The position numbers were made by a program, and so were the translations under genes. The notes under the pieces were generated by a model that did no database searches, had not been told where the DNA came from, and was given only the letters and a program-made list of their open reading frames with translations. Positions 53,417 to 61,363 of a stretch of DNA of 64,000 nucleotides are shown piece after piece (the first letter of the stretch is position 1; every line of letters starts with the position of its first letter). The stretch is taken from contig JALXAM010000047.1 in NCBI GenBank assembly GCA_026992075.1, forward strand, positions 62,001-126,000. Reading direction: 5' to 3'. The stretch comes from Sedimenticola sp. GTDB taxonomy: Bacteria > Pseudomonadota > Gammaproteobacteria > Chromatiales > Chromatiaceae.

Positions 53417-54160
53417 TCAGGAGTTCTCTTCTTCCAGTTCCAGCTTGCGCGCCCAGCTGGCCACGTGCCTTTGCTCCCTGGGGTTGTCCACCATGTTGCG
53501 GGTGGGGCTGAAGAAGACGCCCACGCCGTGCAGCAATTTGCTGTAGGGAAACACGATCATCAGTGTCGCCACCAGCAGCAGGTGAATGACCAGCAGCGGA
53601 TCACCGGGCAGCGGCTTCAGATCGAAGGTGAGAAGCCCCATGGTAAATTGTTTGAGCGCCACGATGTCGGTGTGGGCCACGAAGGTGGTGAGTGCGCCGC
53701 TCAGCCCGATGAGCACCAGCAGCGCCAGCATCAGGTGGTCGGAAGGGGCAGTGATGTAGCGCACGCGATCGATGAGGAAGCGGCGTGCCCACAGACCCAA
53801 CAGGCCGATGATCATGGCGAAGGAAGCGTACTTGCCGAAAGGCTGCGCCAGTTGCACCACCAGAGGCACGGGATCCAGGAAGTAGCGCAGGTGACGGAAG
53901 AGCACCAACGCCAGACCATAGTGGAATAGCGCCGCCAGGATCCAGAGCAGCTTGTTGCTCTTGAAAAGGCTTTCGAAAAAGAACACTTCGCGGAACATGC
54001 GCAGGACCACGCCCCACCTGGTCACTGGAGCGGGCGTGGTGGCTATCTTCAACGGCGCCGGCACCTTGGCATAGAGCCAGACACGGTAGAGCACCCCGGT
54101 GAGGAAGATCACCGCGGCGAAGTAGAAGAGCGCTGCGACAATGATGGTCAGAAGCGACAT
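53417..54160 (-). CDS. dsrM: DsrM, NarI-like cytochrome b subunit
   Basis: A 247-residue membrane protein with about five or six helices (TIIVAALFYFAAVIFLTGVL, LMLALLVLIGLSGALTTFVA, LLVIHLLLVATLMIVFPYS). It has His residues placed in these helices for two b hemes, as in NarI. It links DsrK to the quinone pool. A very stable hairpin lies between it and dsrC. Confidence 0.9.
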   Translation of the reverse strand: MSLLTIIVAALFYFAAVIFLTGVLYRVWLYAKVPAPLKIATTPAPVTRWGVVLRMFREVFFFESLFKSNKLLWILAALFHYGLALVLFRHLRYFLDPVPLVVQLAQPFGKYASFAMIIGLLGLWARRFLIDRVRYITAPSDHLMLALLVLIGLSGALTTFVAHTDIVALKQFTMGLLTFDLKPLPGDPLLVIHLLLVATLMIVFPYSKLLHGVGVFFSPTRNMVDNPREQRHVASWARKLELEEENS

Positions 54161-54192
54161 GTTTCGAAAACCCTTTCAGATGGTACGGGACA

Positions 54193-54218
54193 GGGAAGGC
54201 GTCCGAAGACGCCTTCCC
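54193..54218 (-). terminator. hairpin between dsrC and dsrM (stabiliser/attenuator)
   Basis: Perfect 11-base arms GGGAAGGCGTC and GACGCCTTCCC around a TTCG loop on the minus strand, 19 bases after the dsrC stop. No T-run follows. It fits partial termination or 3' protection of a dsrC-rich mRNA. Confidence 0.7.
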
Positions 54219-54236
54219 ATCTTCGGGGCAGGTTGC

Positions 54237-54569
54237 TCAGACGCAACCGGTAGGCTTGGGCAGGCCGGCGTAACGGCAGGCCTGCTTGCCAGGACCATAG
54301 GGGAACAAGCCATACAGGTACTTGCTGTTGCCCTTCTCCTTGCCCAGGCGCTTGCCCACGGCCTTGGTGAGCACGCGCACTGCGGGTGCAATCTGGTACT
54401 CCTCGTAGTACTCGCGCAGGAAGTTGATGATCTCCCAGTGCTCGTCGGTGAGTTCCAGGTCGTCTTCCTTGGCCATGGCCTCGGCCACGGCGGGCTCCCA
54501 GTCATCGAGGTTAACCAGGTAACCTTCCTCGTCGGTCTCCAGGGTCTTACCATTCACTTCGATAGGCAT
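54237..54569 (-). CDS. dsrC: DsrC, sulfur-trafficking protein
   Basis: A 110-residue DsrC with the mobile C-terminal arm ACRYAGLPKPTGCV. The two conserved Cys residues are Cys98 and the penultimate Cys109, so it can form the intramolecular disulfide and trisulfide states. It shuttles sulfur from DsrEFH to DsrAB and is the substrate of DsrK. A second, Cys-free copy lies at 61364-61708. Confidence 0.96.
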   Translation of the reverse strand: MPIEVNGKTLETDEEGYLVNLDDWEPAVAEAMAKEDDLELTDEHWEIINFLREYYEEYQIAPAVRVLTKAVGKRLGKEKGNSKYLYGLFPYGPGKQACRYAGLPKPTGCV

Positions 54570-54624
54570 CTTTCTCTCTCCTAGCTATATCAATAAAAAG
54601 AATCTTCGGGTCGGGCGCTCGGCC

Positions 54625-54933
54625 TCAGAGCCAGGCCTGAACCTTGCCGCAGGCGTCAACCAGATCCACGAAACCCGCGTAGTCCACCATCTCCACGCCT
54701 TCGATCAGCCGCTCGGCCTTGAGACCACGGGCCTTGAAGTCGGGCTCCAGCACGTACACCTTCTTGTCGGCCAGCGCACTGGCCACCTTGTCGGTAGCCG
54801 TGGTGCCGGTGATGGCGGCATACACTCCATCCTCGTACAGCAGGATGGAGGAGCCGGGCTTGGACAGCCGCAGGCAGGTATCCAAGGAGGGCTTCTCGAA
54901 AGGAGACTTGTTCACGGTGTGCAGATCGCTCAT
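54625..54933 (-). CDS. dsrH: DsrH, TusB-like subunit of sulfurtransferase DsrEFH
   Basis: A 102-residue DsrEFH-fold protein with the conserved Cys20 (SLDTCLRLSKPG) and a YEDGVYA segment. It makes the hexameric DsrE2F2H2 complex that hands sulfur to DsrC. It follows dsrF by 12 bases. Confidence 0.93.
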   Translation of the reverse strand: MSDLHTVNKSPFEKPSLDTCLRLSKPGSSILLYEDGVYAAITGTTATDKVASALADKKVYVLEPDFKARGLKAERLIEGVEMVDYAGFVDLVDACGKVQAWL

Positions 54934-54945
54934 CTTTGATTCTCC

Positions 54946-55353
54946 TCAGAAGCTGAATACCACGTCGGACGCTTCCAGCAGCTCGGCAAGCTTGTCGGAA
55001 TCGACCACTTCCACGATGTTGTCCACCGTCTCCTCGGTCTCCCAATCCTCCCAGGGCACCACCTGCAGGTCGTCCTGCGTGAGGCCGCGGGCTTCCAGGG
55101 AGTCCTTGTCGACATAGATGTGACGAACCTCGTAGTCGCCCAGGGTCTTGTAGGTGGGCGAGAAGTTCTTCATGCCGATACCGGTGGTGTCCTGCCCGGT
55201 GACGAGCTGAAACACGCCATCATCGATGAAGGCCAGACTCACCGCCTGCTCGAAGGCTGCGGCGATGAGCACCACCTCCAGCGACTCCCAGGCATAGATG
55301 GTGCCGTAGGGCGCACGGCGATTGAGGAACATGAACTGCTTCTTGTCAGACAT
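54946..55353 (-). CDS. dsrF: DsrF, TusC-like subunit
   Basis: A 135-residue DsrEFH-fold protein: FMFLNRRAPYGTIYAWESLE, then EQAVSLAFIDDGVFQLVTGQ. It has no Cys, as expected for DsrF, which is structural rather than catalytic. It lies between dsrE and dsrH with short spacers. Confidence 0.92.
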   Translation of the reverse strand: MSDKKQFMFLNRRAPYGTIYAWESLEVVLIAAAFEQAVSLAFIDDGVFQLVTGQDTTGIGMKNFSPTYKTLGDYEVRHIYVDKDSLEARGLTQDDLQVVPWEDWETEETVDNIVEVVDSDKLAELLEASDVVFSF

Positions 55354-55368
55354 CGATCAATCCTCCCG

Positions 55369-55761
55369 TCAATCGCCGAACACGACCAGCTTGTCACACT
55401 GGATGGCCGCCTCAACGAGCTGCCCCAGGCCGGAGATCCGGAAGCGGGGCGCAATGTTGGTGGCGTCCTTCCCGTTGCGCTGGGCCTCGCCCTCGTCCAC
55501 GATGCCGCGGCGCTGGGCGGCGGCGACACAGACCACCAGGTCCAGGTCGTACTTCTCCGCCAGCTCCACCCAGTTGTTGACCACGTTGCGGTCGTCCTGG
55601 GGCGGCGTGGTCAGACGGGTGCCATTGAGCACGCCATCGTGATAGAAGAAGACGCGGAAGCACTCATGGCCCTTCTCCAACGCCGCCTTGGTGAAGTGGT
55701 AGGCGGAGTCGGAGGCCTGGTGCTGGTAGGGGCCTTCGTTTACCTGAATCGCGAATTTCAT
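55369..55761 (-). CDS. dsrE: DsrE, TusD-like catalytic subunit
   Basis: A 130-residue protein with Cys78 in DLDLVVCVAAAQRRGI, the sulfur-binding Cys of DsrE, and N-terminal KFAIQVNEGPYQHQASDSAY. DsrE takes sulfur and passes it to DsrC. It follows dsrB by 23 bases. A further Cys (HECFRVFF) is not in the conserved site. Confidence 0.93.
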   Translation of the reverse strand: MKFAIQVNEGPYQHQASDSAYHFTKAALEKGHECFRVFFYHDGVLNGTRLTTPPQDDRNVVNNWVELAEKYDLDLVVCVAAAQRRGIVDEGEAQRNGKDATNIAPRFRISGLGQLVEAAIQCDKLVVFGD

Positions 55762-55784
55762 GAGCGGTTTGACTCCTCAGCCGT

Positions 55785-56858
55785 TCAGAAGCGGATGTGC
55801 GCCGACTGGTTCAGGTTGTTACGACTGCCGCGCCAGTTGTCGATGTGGTACTTGGTGAACGGCAGATCGGTGAGCTCGAAGAAGCGCTTCCAGCCGATGC
55901 GCTCCACCCACTCGCCCATGCGCTCCCACTCCTTGGCGTTCTCCTTGTAGGCCTTGAGGATCTTGGTCACGATCTCGGCGACCTCGGGCCAACGCGGAGC
56001 GTTGTTGGGGATGTTGGAGGCCACCAGCTTGTGGAACATGGGCTTGGAACGGGCGTTGGAGTGCTTGCCGCCAACCCAGATCGACAGGCGGGTGTACTCG
56101 GAATCGTTGATCTGCATCGGCGGGCAGGGCGGGAAGCAGGCGCCGCAGCAGACGCACTTCTTCTCGTCCACCTCCAGGGTGGGCTTGCCGTTCACCATGG
56201 CGGGACGGATGGCCGCCACCGGGCAGCGCGCGACCACGGCGGGACGCTCACAGGCGTTGGCCACCAGATCGTGGTTGATCTTCGGCGGCTTGGTGTGCTG
56301 CACGTTGATGGCGATGTCCCCCTGGCCGCCACAGTTGATCTGGCAACAGGAGGTGGTGATGTGCACCCGGTTGGGCATCTCCTCGTTCTTGAACTCCTCG
56401 TAGAGGGTGTCCATCATCGCCTTCACCACACCGGAGGCATCGGTGCCGGGGATGTCGCAGTGCAGCCAGCCCTGGGTGTGGGAGAGCATGGTCACCGAGT
56501 TGCCGGTTCCGCCCACCGGATAGCCCAGGCTCTCCAGGCGCTCGATGAGGGGCTCCACCTTGGACTCGTCGGTGGTCATGAACTCCATGTTGCCGCGCAT
56601 GGTGAAACGGATGTAACCGTCACAGAACTCGTCGGCGATGTCGCAGATGGTACGCAGGCTCAGAATGTCCCACTGGCGCGGGGCGCCGGCCTTGACGGTC
56701 CACACCTCGTCGCCGTTCTTGGACACATGGTGCAGCACCCCGGGACGCGGACGGTCGTGGTAGGCCCACTGGCCATAGTTCTTGCGCAGCACGGGATGCA
56801 TGTACTGGAAATGATCCGGCGTACCGGACTCGATGGGCATGCGAGGTTGATCGGACAT
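55785..56858 (-). CDS. dsrB: DsrB, reverse dissimilatory sulfite reductase beta subunit
   Basis: A 357-residue DsrB. The siroheme/4Fe-4S ligands include TSCCQINCGGQGDI, and the inserted ferredoxin domain has CERPAVVARCPVAAIRP and KCVCCGACFPPCPPM. With DsrA it oxidises sulfane sulfur to sulfite, taking six electrons. It follows dsrA by 89 bases. Confidence 0.95.
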   Translation of the reverse strand: MSDQPRMPIESGTPDHFQYMHPVLRKNYGQWAYHDRPRPGVLHHVSKNGDEVWTVKAGAPRQWDILSLRTICDIADEFCDGYIRFTMRGNMEFMTTDESKVEPLIERLESLGYPVGGTGNSVTMLSHTQGWLHCDIPGTDASGVVKAMMDTLYEEFKNEEMPNRVHITTSCCQINCGGQGDIAINVQHTKPPKINHDLVANACERPAVVARCPVAAIRPAMVNGKPTLEVDEKKCVCCGACFPPCPPMQINDSEYTRLSIWVGGKHSNARSKPMFHKLVASNIPNNAPRWPEVAEIVTKILKAYKENAKEWERMGEWVERIGWKRFFELTDLPFTKYHIDNWRGSRNNLNQSAHIRF

Positions 56859-56947
56859 GCGTACCTCCTGAAATACTGAAATTCGTCTGTAGCTTGATCC
56901 CGGCCGCGGAATCCTCCGCAGCCGGGATGCGGTTCGTTGCTATGGGA

Positions 56948-58216
56948 TCAGCTGGCCGCGGCCTTCTTGCGCTCTTCCCACTTGGCGGCCTCCTCGTCCC
57001 AGCCGTCCATGCGGACATAGCTGCTGGTACGCGGACGCTCCACCATGTTGGGATCGACGTCGACGCCGATGCCCTCGAGGAAGTTGGCCAGACCGATACG
57101 CTCGATCATCTCGCCGGTGCGCTCGTGCTCCAGCGCGTTCTCGGCGAAGAAGTCGATGATCTCCTCGGCCAGCTCCACCAGCTTCTCCACGTCTTCCTCG
57201 GTGTCCACCTTCATGAAGGGGATCAGCACGGTGCCGAACAGGTCGCCGATCTTCAGGGTGCGCTTGCCGCCGATGAGAATGGTGGCCCCCTTATCGTCGC
57301 CCGGAGAGAGCGCCTTGGTCATGACGTTGATGCAGTGCATGCAGCGCACGCAATCCTTGTTGTTCACCTCCAGGGTGTCGTCGTCATGCAGCGTCAGCGC
57401 ATTGGTGGGGCAGCGGGTGATGACGTTGTCGATCACGTACTTGCGTCCCTTCTTCTCGACGAAGGCCTTCACCTCCTCCTGGTTCACCTTCATGTCGTCG
57501 CGCCAGGTGCCGATGATGGCCATGTCGGCGCGCTGGATGGAGTTGGTGCAATCGTTGGCGCAACCGCTGACCTTGAACTTGAACTTGTAAGGCAGCGCCG
57601 GACGGTGCATGTCGTCCTGGAAGTTGTTGAGCAGGGTGCGCATGATGTTGTGCTCGTCGATGTTGGAGTGCTCGCAACGAGCCGCACCCACGCAGGACAT
57701 GCCGGTGCGCACGCAAGGGCCTGCGCCACCGAGGTCGAAGCCCAGCTCGTTCATCTCGTCGAAGCAGGGCTGCACGGCATCGGAATCCATGCCCACCAGC
57801 ATCAGGTTGCCGGTCTGGCCGTGCAGGCAGATCATGCCGGAGCCGTACTTCTCGTCGATATCGATGATCTTGCGCAGCACGTCGGTGTTGTAGAAGAAGC
57901 CCGGCGGGGGCTGGATGCGCATGGTGTGGAATTCCGCCGCCTTGGGGAAACGGGGCTTGCCCTCATCGTCCTTCAGCTCGGTGAAGCGGGGAATGATGCC
58001 GCCGCCGTAACCGAACACGGTGATGGTGCCACCCTTCCAGTAGCCGAGACGGGTTTCATAGGAAGTCTCCAGCTGACCCAGCAGGTCGTTGGCCATGGCG
58101 TTGATGCGCTCGCTGGGATGCTCGTCGCGCAGGCGCTTGATGCCTTTGATGAAGCTCGGCCAAGGCCCCTCCTCGAGCTGGTCAATCATGGGGGTATGGT
58201 GCTTTTCGATCGCCAT
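56948..58216 (-). CDS. dsrA: DsrA, reverse dissimilatory sulfite reductase alpha subunit
   Basis: A 422-residue DsrA, first gene of the operon. The active-site motif is CVRTGMSCVGAARC with KVSGCANDC; the ferredoxin insert has RCPTNALTLHDDD and DCVRCMHCINVM. It forms the alpha2beta2 reverse sulfite reductase with DsrB. The start (MAIEKHHTPMIDQLEEGPW) has AGGAGA eight bases upstream. Confidence 0.96.
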   Translation of the reverse strand: MAIEKHHTPMIDQLEEGPWPSFIKGIKRLRDEHPSERINAMANDLLGQLETSYETRLGYWKGGTITVFGYGGGIIPRFTELKDDEGKPRFPKAAEFHTMRIQPPPGFFYNTDVLRKIIDIDEKYGSGMICLHGQTGNLMLVGMDSDAVQPCFDEMNELGFDLGGAGPCVRTGMSCVGAARCEHSNIDEHNIMRTLLNNFQDDMHRPALPYKFKFKVSGCANDCTNSIQRADMAIIGTWRDDMKVNQEEVKAFVEKKGRKYVIDNVITRCPTNALTLHDDDTLEVNNKDCVRCMHCINVMTKALSPGDDKGATILIGGKRTLKIGDLFGTVLIPFMKVDTEEDVEKLVELAEEIIDFFAENALEHERTGEMIERIGLANFLEGIGVDVDPNMVERPRTSSYVRMDGWDEEAAKWEERKKAAAS

Positions 58217-58717
58217 TTTTCAGTCTCCTGACTAGATCGTGAATACGGTAGTTCTCTGACGAGCCATGGCGCCATGCCGGCTCGAATCTGTTGTCACTCC
58301 TCTCTGCGAATGGGGCGGCGCCAGGGTTGTGGCGCTCCACCTCCATCGACAGCAGCTAACTGTAGCCGAGCCTTGCCCCGGAGACACTCCGCCATCGGGG
58401 GTATTCGGGCCTCTGGCGACTATCCCCAAAGGGATAGAACAAAGCCGCCAGCAATGCCTCGTCGATACCGGAACATCTTTCCAACCCATTGATCCGGCAA
58501 CTCTTTCCCCTTCAAAAGAGGCGGTTCCGGCTGGCCCGATGAGGCAAGATGCGAGCGCCCCTCAATAAGTATTTCAGAGTATACTCATCTTCAAAACGAC
58601 GGCTGATGGTAGACAACGGAAGCCTTGAAGGTCAACCGGGATGGATGAGGTGTTGATCTGGATCAAATCGATGCCATATTCTGGCCTGAACGAACCGCTG
58701 AAGGAGAGCCGAAAGCG
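58217..58717. promoter_or_regulatory. dsrA / small-ORF divergent regulatory region
   Basis: About 500 bases without a gene. It holds a small hairpin (CTATCCC-CAAA-GGGATAG, 58420-58437), the 10-base palindrome GAGTATACTC (58577-58586), the FNR-type box at 58653-58666, and a possible plus-strand promoter TTGATC-N18-TATTCT (58653-58682). I could not assign a clear -35/-10 pair for dsrA. Confidence 0.6.
58653..58666. promoter_or_regulatory. FNR/CRP-family (Anr-type) binding site
   Basis: TTGAT-CTGG-ATCAA is a perfect match to the FNR consensus TTGAT-N4-ATCAA. It lies 437 bases upstream of dsrA and 52 bases before the small divergent ORF, and its first half overlaps the candidate -35 of that ORF. 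Confidence 0.7.
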
Positions 58718-58918
58718 ATGAACGACGAACCCCTTGCCCTGAGCAACATCCTGGTTTCCAACTATGAACTCGAGAGTTTCGAAGAACTGTTGGAGCTGGT
58801 GCGCGAGTACGCGCGCCACGGCGAACGCTTTCTCAAGACCGATGTGAAGCCGGAATTCCCGGACACTCCCGAGGACTGGGAGGACCGCATCGAGGCCGCC
58901 TTCTGCGGTCGGGTGTGA
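58718..58918 (+). CDS. small acidic hypothetical protein divergent from dsrA
   Basis: A 66-residue protein with no recognised domain: NDEPLALSNILVSNYELESF, then a helical ELLELVREYARHGERFLK and DTPEDWEDRIEAAFCGRV. AAGGAGAGCC lies eight bases upstream of the ATG. It is the first gene of a three-gene run with the next two ORFs, spaced by five and two bases, so the three are probably cotranscribed. Confidence 0.6.
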   Translation: MNDEPLALSNILVSNYELESFEELLELVREYARHGERFLKTDVKPEFPDTPEDWEDRIEAAFCGRV

Positions 58919-58923
58919 GGACC

Positions 58924-59637
58924 ATGGACTTTCTCGATCCCGGGCAGCAGCCCGACGTGATGCCGGTCTCCCCGGCCGAGGAGGCCGCGGAGAAGGCGCG
59001 CCTGGAGGGCGAGCTCTTCGAGCTGCGGCAGCGCCACGCGGAGCTGCCTGCCGATGCCCCCCAACGCCACGGGCTGGCGCTGGAGATGGCACGCAACCTG
59101 GCGCTGCTAGAACAGGGGGAAGAAGCCTGGCCACTGGCGCGCGAGGCGTTGGACCATTTCATCGCCACCGAGCAATGGCAGCCGGCCGCCGAGGCGTGCG
59201 AAGTGCTCTACCTGGCCGACCAGCCCGGTTCCCTGGCGGCACTGGGCCAGGGTATCTGGCTGGCGGTGACCTATCCCATCGACCCGGAGGTGACCCTCAC
59301 CCTGCTGCAACACCTCATCGACGACACACCACCCGACGCCGACGGCGCTGCGGTGGCCGCCGCCACCGCTGCTTTCGTGGCCGACCTGCGCGCCACCGAG
59401 CCAAAGCAGCGGGAGGATCTGCTCTTCTTCACCCAGCAGATGCTGGGCAACGTGGCCCGGCGCCACAGCCAGGTGGAGAACCAGGCCCAGTTCGACTACT
59501 GGATCGAGAAGCTGGAGCTGGACCAGCCCGACAAGTTCCTGGTGCGACTGCGCAACATCGTGGACGTGCTGGTGCAGGACGACTGGTGGTTCGACCGCGA
59601 GGCGCTGCAGGCGCGGCTGCCGGACCCGGAGGAGTGA
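58924..59637 (+). CDS. hypothetical helical-repeat (TPR-like) protein
   Basis: A 237-residue helical protein with repeat-like segments (RHGLALEMARNLALLEQGEE, QWQPAAEACEVLYLADQPGS) suggesting TPR-type helix pairs, then a region ending in VRLRNIVDVLVQDDWWFDRE. No enzyme motif. The GTG at 58915, overlapping the previous stop, is an alternative start. It lies two bases before the Cas6-like gene. Confidence 0.6.
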   Translation: MDFLDPGQQPDVMPVSPAEEAAEKARLEGELFELRQRHAELPADAPQRHGLALEMARNLALLEQGEEAWPLAREALDHFIATEQWQPAAEACEVLYLADQPGSLAALGQGIWLAVTYPIDPEVTLTLLQHLIDDTPPDADGAAVAAATAAFVADLRATEPKQREDLLFFTQQMLGNVARRHSQVENQAQFDYWIEKLELDQPDKFLVRLRNIVDVLVQDDWWFDREALQARLPDPEE

Positions 59638-59639
59638 AC

Positions 59640-60326
59640 ATGTTCTGGGAAGAGGAGACGGAACAGGAGATCCCGGAGCAGTCCAGCCGGGTGATGGATC
59701 TCTCCTTCCCCATCCGCAGCCGCATGCTGCCGGTGGACCACCTCCACGCCCTGCGCCAGGCGCTGCTGGCCCACCTGCCCGAGCTGGAAGCATGGCGGGT
59801 GGGCGTTCACGAGATCCACCTGGCCGGCTCCCAGAACGGCTGGGAGCGCCCGGACCCTGCCCTGGGGCAGCACCTGATCCCCTCACGGCGCACCCGCATG
59901 CAACTGCGGGTACCGATGGAGTTCGCCGACGAGCTGGCGGCGCGGCTGTCCGGCCGCACCCTCGACCTTGGCGACTTCGAGCTCACCCTGGGCGAACCCA
60001 GGCGCAAGCCGCTCTTCAGCCACCCCACCCTCTATGCCCGCCACATGAAAATGGAAGCGGGGGAGGCGGAGGATGAAAACCGCTTTCTCCAGCGCATTGC
60101 CGAGGAACTCAAGGAGAAGCGGATCCGGGTGAAGAAGGCGCTCTGCGGCAAGACCACCGAGATCGCCACCCCGGAGGGGCCCTGGATCACCCGCAGCCTG
60201 ATGCTGGCCGACCTCTCGCCCGAACATTCGCTGCAGCTCCAGGAGGAGGGGCTGGGCGGCAACCGCCAGATGGGCTGCGGCCTCTTCCTGCCCATGAAGG
60301 GCATCCAGGCGCTTTCAACCGACTGA
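59640..60326 (+). CDS. Cas6 (Cmx6, type I-MYXAN)-like protein
   Basis: A 228-residue protein that matches the Cmx6 family as I know it: MDLSFPI (19-25), LPVDHLHALRQALLAHLP, a Ser/Arg strand pair (IPSRRTRMQLRVP), LYARHMKM, and the C-terminal Gly-rich loop GLGGNRQMGCG (204-214) before LFLPMKGI. That loop is the family's RNA-binding G-loop. Candidate catalytic His residues are in DHLHAL and VGVHEIH. No other cas gene or CRISPR array is near. GAGGAG lies six bases upstream of the ATG. Confidence 0.7.
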   Translation: MFWEEETEQEIPEQSSRVMDLSFPIRSRMLPVDHLHALRQALLAHLPELEAWRVGVHEIHLAGSQNGWERPDPALGQHLIPSRRTRMQLRVPMEFADELAARLSGRTLDLGDFELTLGEPRRKPLFSHPTLYARHMKMEAGEAEDENRFLQRIAEELKEKRIRVKKALCGKTTEIATPEGPWITRSLMLADLSPEHSLQLQEEGLGGNRQMGCGLFLPMKGIQALSTD

Positions 60327-60333
60327 CACTTCT

Positions 60334-60481
60334 AAGGAAGGCCTGAAAAATTCGGGCCTTCCTTCGGCACAAGGATGTGCCGGCAAAATCGATCTCTGTA
60401 AGCGATTGATTTTGTAGCAAGCCGCAAACCGCGTTTGCGGCGCAGCGCGCCCTGATAAAGCCAAGGATGGCTTTTATCAGG
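60334..60481 (+). repeat. array of five adjacent stem-loops after the Cas6-like gene
   Basis: Stems at 60334-60364 (10 bp plus extensions), 60365-60382 (6 bp), 60384-60414 (11 bp, one G-T), 60421-60441 (8 bp) and 60451-60481 (13 bp with one bulge). Two loops share the octamer CAAGGATG (60370-60377 and 60462-60469). The first begins seven bases after the stop at 60326 and could act as a terminator, but no T-run follows. Confidence 0.75.
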
Positions 60482-60490
60482 TAAATTTGG

Positions 60491-60652
60491 GGTTCACCCC
60501 GGATCATGGAAAAACATCACGTAGGAGCGGCGTCCCCGCCGCGAACCCGCAACGGCGTGAAGCGATTTCGTCGTTCGGCGCGGGAACGCGCCTCCTACAT
60601 TCGAATTCTCCGTGATCTCCGTGTCTCTGTGGTTATTTCCACATCAAGTCGG
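60491..60652 (+). repeat. family B composite repeat
   Basis: Third copy: GGTTCACCCCGGATCATGG, GGAGCGGCGTCCCCGCCGC, TTCGGCGCGGGAACGCGCC, TCCTAC, GAATTCTCCGTG and GGTTATTTCCAC. Same orientation as 42568-42718. Confidence 0.85.
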
Positions 60653-60674
60653 ACAGGCTTCCAGAAACGGCATT

Positions 60675-61133
60675 TCACTTCACCGTGATGCGGTAGGCCG
60701 CGTGACAGGCGACGCAGTTGCCCATCAACTCCGCCAGCTGCTCCCGTGCGTGCTGGGAATCGCCCAACTGGCGGGCATCAAGCGCCAGGGCGTCGAACTT
60801 GCCGTGGGTATCGAAACCCAGCTTCTTGAACTCCAGCGGCAGCTTGGCCATGAGGGCCACTGGCACATCCCTGGCCGTCCCCATGCCCACCCGAGAGGCC
60901 GCCTCGGCCACCGCCGCCATGTCGCCACGATTGCTGGCCGCCAGGATCGCCTGAGCGGCGGCCAGGAAATCCCGCATCTCCTTCAACACCAAATCACGCT
61001 CGCTCTCTTCGAGCAACAGCGCCTGGCGTCCATCCGGCGCCACCTGCACATTGCCCAGCACGATCACCTTGTAAGCCGCTCCGGCCAGGATCAGCAGGAA
61101 GGCTGCCAACAGGCCCCAACACAGTTTGCACAT
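60675..61133 (-). CDS. class II (c'-type) cytochrome c, membrane-anchored
   Basis: A 152-residue protein with an uncleaved-looking N-terminal hydrophobic helix (LLAAFLLILAGAAYKVIVLG) and one heme motif CVACH near the C-terminus (MGNCVACHAAYRITVK), the class II cytochrome c arrangement. The four-helix body lies between. It is likely periplasmic and tethered; an electron-transfer or NO/redox role is possible. The ATG at 61133 is chosen over an upstream TTG. Confidence 0.82.
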   Translation of the reverse strand: MCKLCWGLLAAFLLILAGAAYKVIVLGNVQVAPDGRQALLLEESERDLVLKEMRDFLAAAQAILAASNRGDMAAVAEAASRVGMGTARDVPVALMAKLPLEFKKLGFDTHGKFDALALDARQLGDSQHAREQLAELMGNCVACHAAYRITVK

Positions 61134-61233
61134 GAACAAAGTCCCCGGTTCCGCGTCGTTTGGTCTGGCCGCAGATGATACCCGGAATCCTGGCTCAGAT
61201 CCGGGTAATCGAATGTGGAAACATGCTTGAGGA

Positions 61234-61305
61234 GCAGGATGGGCAAAGGCCGCCAGGCCATGCCCATCGGGCGGTGGCGGGCAGGCTGCGCTTTGCCCAC
61301 CCTAC
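61234..61305 (+). repeat. family A doublet, left arm of the inverted pair around rspA
   Basis: Type II (plus) then type I (minus) in a 72-base unit. Its reverse complement matches 61840-61911 at about 68 of 72 positions. It lies 59 bases upstream of the RspA start. Confidence 0.85.
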
Positions 61306-61363
61306 AGCGACTGTTTTAGAATCTCGCGACTTTCTGATTGCCCAGACGACAGGAGGGACGCAG

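Noticed and set aside
49628-53546. Long plus-strand open frames opposite dsrL, dsrK and dsrJ
   Set aside because: Antisense frames typical of GC-rich DNA. No ribosome sites or domains; the minus-strand genes are certain.
44226-58216. Reductive (sulfate-reducing) dsr cluster
   Set aside because: dsrEFH and dsrL are present and dsrD is absent, and sox genes are nearby, so the oxidative type fits.
59640-60481. A CRISPR locus
   Set aside because: Despite the Cas6-like gene and tandem hairpins there are no regularly spaced direct repeats with unique spacers; the hairpins differ in sequence.
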